From NCBI GenBank assembly GCA_003427395.1, contig BFEA01000431.1, positions 14,604 to 34,947 on the forward strand: a stretch of DNA of 20,344 bases. The letters are read 5' to 3'. This stretch comes from Chara braunii (taxonomy: Eukaryota; Streptophyta; Charophyceae; Charales; Characeae). The position numbers were made by a program, and so were the translations under genes. Positions within the stretch are counted from its first letter, which is position 1; each line of letters starts with the position of its first letter. Below the pieces are notes generated by a model that saw only the letters and a program-made list of their open reading frames with translations, was not told the origin of the DNA and did not search any database. Shown one piece after another: positions 15,870-20,344 of the stretch.

Positions 15870-17600
15870 GCCCCTAGACTCCCAAACAAAACTCTCGAAA
15901 ACTGTCCAACACTGTTTTATTCCCTGTTGATCTCTCCCAGGCCTTATACCCCCATTTGGCTAGGTTACAGAGCAACACGACTCGCCCCAGCTCCAGCCAG
16001 CGTCGTCCCAACAGCTACCCTTGGTTGTCCCTTGGGATGCCCACCCCAAAGCATCCCCAGATATCTCTACCAGGCCTCACGCTCCTGCAATCAGCAGGTT
16101 ACAGGGCAACACCCAGCACCGGCCAGCGTCGTTCTGGCATTGAACAACTGCAGATCCATGAACGTATCAGTATCAAAAAGCCTGAAGCGAGTTGCTAGAA
16201 GTCCCCTGAATCCTAAAACATTATGTCTTTTTTTTCAAAAAATCAATGCTATTTGAGGTAAAGTTTTTAGACGATCCACCAACGAAAATCCCAAAAATTG
16301 TCTTCAAACACTCTAAAGCGCCACAGGGTCCTAACACCCTCGAAGTCCTCAGACACTGTCTTATTCCCTACCAAACTCTACCAAGCCTTTCACCCGTACT
16401 ATAGGTTACAGGGCAAGGCAACTCACCCCGGCTCCGGCCAACATCGTCTTCGATAGGAACCCTTGATTGTCCCGTGAAATGCCCCTCCTAGGCATTCCCA
16501 AATCTCTCTACGAAGCCTCAAGCTCCTGCTGTCAACATGTTACAGGGTCAACCCCCCAGCACCAGCCAGCGTCATTCTGGCATCGAACAACCGCAGGTCC
16601 ATGAATAAAACAACATCAAAATCGCCTCAAGGAAAATGCAAGGAGTCCCAAGAGCCTAAAAGCGTTCTCCCACAACCACCGAGAACAATCACAACCTCTA
16701 GAGGATAGCCATAGTTGAACACCTCGCCTGTTTTTTTTTTTTTTTTTTTTTTAACTAGATAAGAAATTAGTGACATACAACAAGTTGAAGCAAAAAATCC
16801 GAACCGAAACCACCGACTAGCAAACTTCCCACGCAACAATTGGAAAAAAACAAAGTCCCCGTGATCAGTCCTCGAACCTAAACGCGGCTGGTTTCATAAC
16901 CCCCTACGCTAGGGTTACAAGGCACCACCATGCCCCATTACTGACCGGCCTGGTATAGACGAGAAGGAGTGCCTTCCTCCCTCGGCAACTCCCATTAGCC
17001 GCACGCCCCTAGGTGACAGGGATAAAACCCCAGCAACGGTTGCGTCGAACGTGGTGGTTTTGCCTTCCTCCCTCGAGAGAACTCCCCAAGCCTCACGCTC
17101 CCCCAGGTTACAGAGCAACGCTCCAGCATCGGCCTGTGTCTTCCCAACCACGTCCTTCTGACCTACTCACGAAGACTAAGGTCCTTCCCCCGTTACACCC
17201 CCCTACGAACTTCCCACCCATCCGTGTGAAGAATCTGCTGCCCTTAATCGTATGTTTTTTGGCTAAAAAGTACCTAGTTGACAATTTGCAAAAAAGTCAA
17301 GGAGACTATAACAACCCTACTGAGGCTCGTCAATGCAATCATACTCTCTGTCTGAGTCTCCCCAGCCTCACACCCCCACCGTTAGGTTACAGGGCAACAC
17401 AACTCACCCAAGCTCCGACTGACATCCTCCAAGCAGAAACCCTTGATTATTTTGTGACATGCCCGCTCCTATGCATCCCCATATCTCTCTACCAATACTC
17501 ATGCTCCTGCTTCGCAGGTTACAGAGCAAAACCCCAGCACCGACCACCGTCGTTCTAGCATCTAAAAATCGCAGATCCACAATTATGATAGCAACAGGCA
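15870..17600. repeat. degenerate higher-order repeat array
   Basis: Nine related cores of GGTTACAGRGCAAC followed by CCAGC(A/T)CCGGCCAGCGTCGT-like bases start at 15963, 16097, 16404, 16538, 16913, 17012, 17106, 17395 and 17517. They come mostly in pairs 122-134 bases apart inside larger units of about 440-510 bases. Between paired cores the units share CCTTGATTGTCCC, ATGCCC, TCTCTACCA and CCTCACGCTCCTGC. The best matching large units are 15900-16200, 16360-16620 and 17340-17600; the unit at 16890-17150 is rearranged. Frames through it on either strand differ between units, so I see no conserved protein. A T22 run (16731-16752) interrupts it. Confidence 0.8.
16731..16752. repeat. T22 homopolymer
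   Basis: Uninterrupted T-run, equivalent to a minus-strand poly(A). It may mark the end of a retroposed minus-strand insertion, though no source was recognised. Confidence 0.9.
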
Positions 17601-17872
17601 CACCTAAGAAGATTTGCTTAAAGTCTTTAATGAGAGAAGCCTTATCAAAAAACACCAAACGGGACACGGAAAATCACGTCAAGCAGAATTCATCACGAAT
17701 CATTGACAAATTAGAAAATGAAATCATGACAATTTAGAAAATTGATCTACGACAAAATTTAAAAAACCTATATGAACTATTTTTAGCATTTATGAATAGG
17801 ATGTCCAAATAGGACTTTCGATAGGTTTTTTGAAAATCAACATCAGAGTGTACTTATGAATTTCATGCCACT

Positions 17873-17964
17873 GTCCTTCGGGACATCCGTTAAAATTGGA
17901 ACGACACAGAGAAGATTAGCATGGCCCCTGCGCAAGGATGACACACATAAATCGAGAAACGCTC

Positions 17965-17970
<6 letters not shown>
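17873..17970 (+). pseudogene. U6 snRNA retropseudogene (plant type)
   Basis: Near full-length U6. It has a 5' hairpin GTCC-TTCG-GGAC (17873-17884, one base pair shorter than the usual plant form) and TAAAATTGGAACGA. The ACAGAGA box (17906-17912) and AGC triad are intact, followed by CATGGCCCCTGCGCAAGGAT, GACAC and AAATCGAGAAA, ending CTAAATT. The 5' and 3' ends match plant rather than animal U6. It ends in A38 (17971-18008) instead of a T-run terminator, and no upstream sequence element or good TATA box is visible in the 60 bases before it. Together these indicate a reverse-transcribed, polyadenylated copy made by a LINE-type machinery. TGCCA occurs on both sides as a possible short duplication. 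U6 normally acts in the spliceosome catalytic core. Confidence 0.85.

Positions 17971-18008
<38 letters not shown>
17971..18008 (+). repeat. A38 tail of the U6 retrocopy
   Basis: Uninterrupted A-run directly after the U6 3' end; the length suggests a fairly recent insertion. Confidence 0.9.
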
Positions 18009-18011
<3 letters not shown>

Positions 18012-19090
18012 TGCCAGCAAGTATACAAATTTTACGAATTCGAATATCCAACTAGAATTGTGCTTTGGGAGTTTGAGACAGAAAGTAGGTCAGAAAATTT
18101 ACCACATGTTGTAATTTGAAGACTAATTTAGATGGTTATATGAGTACATAACAAAATAGTCAATTGTAAACTTCGACCATCAATTTATGAAAAAAGGAAA
18201 TTACGAATTGAGAATCCGACAAAAATCCGACAAAAATAAGACAAAAATCATATTTACAGATCTTCCGTCCAATGTCGAGATCGGAAAATATCAGCAAATA
18301 TCAAAACAGCAATGAGACATCCCTAACCATCAAATCATCTAACGGAGTAGTACTTTAGGGTTGAATTCTGAAAAATGTTGCACTCAGAGTTTCCGCCGCC
18401 ACGTGATACCGCCTTGAACTTTACGTGAAATGACCAATCACTGCAGACCATCACGTACCTCTCCGCTCCCACGGTCTTCTTATCCAGCGGCCCGACCGCT
18501 ACCCAGACCAAACTCAGCCCCTGCCTCTTCCCATAGAAGAAGCCACTCCTCCTCCCCACCGCCGGTGCTAGTATAGCTTTACGACAAAGTGCACCAACCA
18601 GAAGAGATTATTGGGACGCTCCCGGCTCCCTTTTACTCCCCCAAAGCGGTTGTGTTGTGAATGACCATGTCAAGCCCGTCAACACAGCTTCACATAGAAT
18701 TCAGTCCAGATCCAATGACCCATGACAACAAAGAATCGGAGACGCGAGAGACAAAGATTAAACATAGAGGACATGAGTGGCGTTATAACCCTATGCCGTG
18801 TGCCCCCCCCCCCCCTCCCAACGGCTACTCAAACCACACACCCCTCCTGTCTCCACATCCACGGAAGTCTCTAAGAAGCGCCATCGCCACACAAAATATT
18901 GACCCCCCATGCCCTCGTGAAAGCGTCATCGCAGCTTCGCGGCTCAACGCGAATTGGTACACCAGTCATCCTGGACCGGGCGGGCGCTGCGCTCCCGGAA
19001 GCGCTGCGCCGCCGGACAAGGGTATTAAACCACCAGTACCTTTCCCAACCATTTGGTTCCAATACGACTAAAACCAGCCAGTTGGTAAGC
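18009..19090. other. gene-free stretch
   Basis: AT-rich up to about 18350 with a short repeat of CCGACAAAAAT-like words (18214-18250). It then has mixed sequence, a C-run at 18803-18816 and a CpG-rich patch at 18975-19020. No gene is recognised. Confidence 0.5.
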
Positions 19091-19100
19091 AAGTGTGTGG

Positions 19101-19153
19101 TAGCTCAGTGGACAAAGCTCCGGTGTTGCACGGGGAGGTTGCCGGTTCGACTT
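19101..19153 (+). repeat. tRNA-derived SINE head 3
   Basis: TAGCTCAGTGG (19101-19111) is a perfect A box and GGTTCGACTT (19144-19153) a good B box. CTCCG and CGGGG can form an anticodon stem. The T stem is not paired, so it is unlikely to be a working tRNA. Confidence 0.6.
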
Positions 19154-19255
19154 TGTAGGCCCGCAATTTCCCCGAGCACAAATGGTTGGTGTAGTATGCA
19201 CCTCACGTACTTGGCCCGAGCCTGGCATAGCGCATTTGCAGACTAATGACCTCAT

Positions 19256-19309
19256 TAGCTCAGTGGGTAGAACTCTGATATTCAACTTGGAGGTCCCGGG
19301 TTCAACTCC
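19256..19309 (+). repeat. tRNA-derived SINE head 4
   Basis: TAGCTCAGTGGGTAGAA is the A box region and GGTTCAACTCC (19299-19309) the B box, in AGGTCCCGGGTTCAACTCC. The anticodon arm is degenerate and the acceptor stem is not closed. A SINE-like body appears to follow, starting ACACATAACTCATAGCTGAT and entering the duplicated segment. Confidence 0.6.
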
Positions 19310-19318
19310 AAACAAATG

Positions 19319-19578
19319 ACACATAACTCATAGCTGATAACTGACTGGGGGTTGCAAGGGGGGATGGGCTAGAGGTTTCCCCTGGCAGGAATCGGTCCTG
19401 TGGTGAACTGGTGCAACAGTTACGGACCAATAGCCCTGCCCCTTGATATGACAAACACATAACACATAACTGATAGCTAATATTAACCGACTGGGGGGGG
19501 GTGCAGGGTGGGATGGGCTGGAGGTTTTCCCTGGCAGGAACCGGCCCTGTAGCGAGCTGGTGTGACGGTTACGGACCA
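19319..19578. repeat. tandem duplication, period ~149 bp
   Basis: Copy 1 (~19319-19429) and copy 2 (~19453-19578) share ACACATAACxCATA, ACTGGGGG, GGGATGGGCT, GAGGTTT, CCCTGGCAGGAA, GGTCCTGT-like, GAGCTGGTG-like and GTTACGGACCA. They look like two copies of the SINE body that follows tRNA-like head 4. Confidence 0.85.
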
Positions 19579-19755
19579 TAGTTGAGGCGCACCACGGTGT
19601 GCCGGTTTGTGCACGAGTTGCGGACGTAGCGCCCCGCACAACAAAAAATAGGGGTAGGGGAAAAGAAAAAAAAAAATTGGGTTTTCGTTCGGAGGGCGGG
19701 CCCCCACCTCGGCAAAAATGACAGTCGGGGTGCACAACTCGAGAAATCGGCCGCG

Positions 19756-19851
19756 CCCCACCTCCGAAATGTTTTTTGGGGGAAGGGCCTGCCAAATTCA
19801 AAATTTCGAATTCGGCAGGCCCTTCCCCCACAAAAGTTTTTGGAGAAGGGG
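19756..19851. repeat. long hairpin / inverted repeat
   Basis: Inner arms at 19778-19799 and 19808-19829 pair over 22 bases with one mismatch (GGGGGAAGGGCCTGCC facing GGCAGGCCCTTCCCCC) around an 8-base loop. Pairing extends outwards to CTCC...GGAG (19762 and 19845) with four more mismatches, and weakly beyond. Reading frames across it repeat GRPFP/GKGLP-like peptides in mirror image and are not genes. A foldback MITE, small-RNA hairpin precursor or head-to-head repeat copies are all possible. Confidence 0.85.
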
Positions 19852-20156
19852 GACCGTGGATGACCGTTTTCCCGGAGTTGAGCGCCCCCGCGCCATTCGA
19901 ATCTTGACGTCACGAAGGAGCGAGGGAGAAACGCTACGAGGGACGACCAACAAGTGAACAACGAGGCGGGGAGCAGCGGGGGGAGGGCGGCGAAGGTGGG
20001 AGAAGCGGGAGACTGACAAAGAAGGGAGGGAGGGACACGGCGGGACACCATTGGCGTACGGCAGCCGCAGGACACCATTGGCTTGAAGCAGCGACAGGAA
20101 GCGGCAGCGGGAGACAGGCGGGCAACCATGAAGGTGGGCGTCCACCACCTCTCTCA
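19852..20156. other. gene-free purine-rich stretch
   Basis: G/A-rich DNA with GGACACCATTGGC at 20041-20053 recurring at 20069-20081. No gene is seen. Confidence 0.5.
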
Positions 20157-20160
20157 CTCC

Positions 20161-20223
<63 letters not shown>
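20157..20223. repeat. (CT)n/(CA)n compound microsatellite
   Basis: CT repeats to about 20175 followed by nearly pure CA repeats. Confidence 0.95.
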
Positions 20224-20225
<2 letters not shown>

Positions 20226-20236
20226 CCGATTTTGCA

Positions 20237-20323
20237 CATCCTATCGATGGAAGTACCGTGAGGCCAGCTGCGGGGTTGGAGACTTACCTGTTGGCCTGTG
20301 CGTTCCGCATCCTATCGATGGAA
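20237..20323. repeat. 16-bp direct repeat pair
   Basis: CATCCTATCGATGGAA occurs at 20237-20252 and 20308-20323, 71 bases apart, next to microsatellite DNA at both sides. It may be a duplicated repeat edge. Confidence 0.8.
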
Positions 20324-20344
20324 AACTCTCTCTCACTCTCTCCC

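Noticed and set aside
17013-17558. 181-codon plus-strand open frame
   Set aside because: It crosses the higher-order repeat array; related units are not open in the same frame and no domain is visible.
17873-17970. A functional U6 gene
   Set aside because: It lacks an upstream sequence element, a good TATA box and a T-run terminator, and has an A38 tail.
19256-19320. A functional tRNA gene
   Set aside because: A and B boxes are good but anticodon and acceptor stems do not close; a SINE head explains it better.
19569-20129. 186-codon and neighbouring minus-strand open frames
   Set aside because: They run through the long hairpin and purine-rich low-complexity DNA, giving mirrored and biased peptides.

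Overview
This window looks like repeat-rich, non-genic nuclear DNA from a green-lineage eukaryote. The evidence is two U6 snRNA relics (one with a plant-type 5' hairpin and 3' end), a chromodomain-bearing Ty3/gypsy retrotransposon primed by an initiator-Met-tRNA-like site, tRNA-derived SINE heads, long simple repeats and no recognisable host protein gene. A streptophyte alga such as Chara is a possible source, but that is a guess from overall character.

Layout. 1-440: GT and CAAT microsatellites, then a GC-rich patch of short inverted repeats. 440-2180: no gene seen. 2182-2250: G-run tract. 2357-2453: degenerate U6-like sequence on the minus strand. 2749-3107: foldback, MITE-like element. 3516-12206: one complete but decayed LTR retrotransposon of 8,691 bp (LTRs of 1,024 and 1,023 bp, CAAC target duplication). 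12467-13115: minus-strand remains that I read as the 3' part of a Penelope-like element, with a reverse-transcriptase-tail-like ORF, a TATA-like box, a hammerhead ribozyme and two tandem 106-bp units. 13246-13602: two tRNA-like SINE heads. 13951-14285: three copies of a ~100-125 bp unit. 14691-15730: dispersed ~58-bp repeats and an 8-bp minisatellite. 15870-17600: degenerate higher-order array with nine GGTTACAG-type cores. 17873-18008: polyadenylated U6 retropseudogene. 19101-19578: two more tRNA-like heads and a 149-bp-period duplication. 19756-19851: long hairpin. 20157-20344: CT/CA microsatellite and a 16-bp direct repeat.

The retrotransposon reads LTR - PBS - leader (probable intron, full of TGACGTGGCA motifs) - intact coiled-coil ORF1 - broken gag - protease - reverse transcriptase - RNase H - integrase - chromodomain - LTR. 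Catalytic residues of RT, RNase H and integrase are still visible, but at least 17 stops and three frameshifts break gag-pol. The LTRs differ by roughly 8% (hand alignment), mostly by transitions. It is an old, inactive copy.

The most interesting signals are the hammerhead ribozyme linked to Penelope-like remains, the dense ACGT-core motif cluster in the retrotransposon LTR and leader, the strong splice donor in a hairpin loop just after the PBS, the intact extra ORF upstream of gag, and the two independent U6 relics. All functional statements rest on reading the sequence by eye; no search was run.
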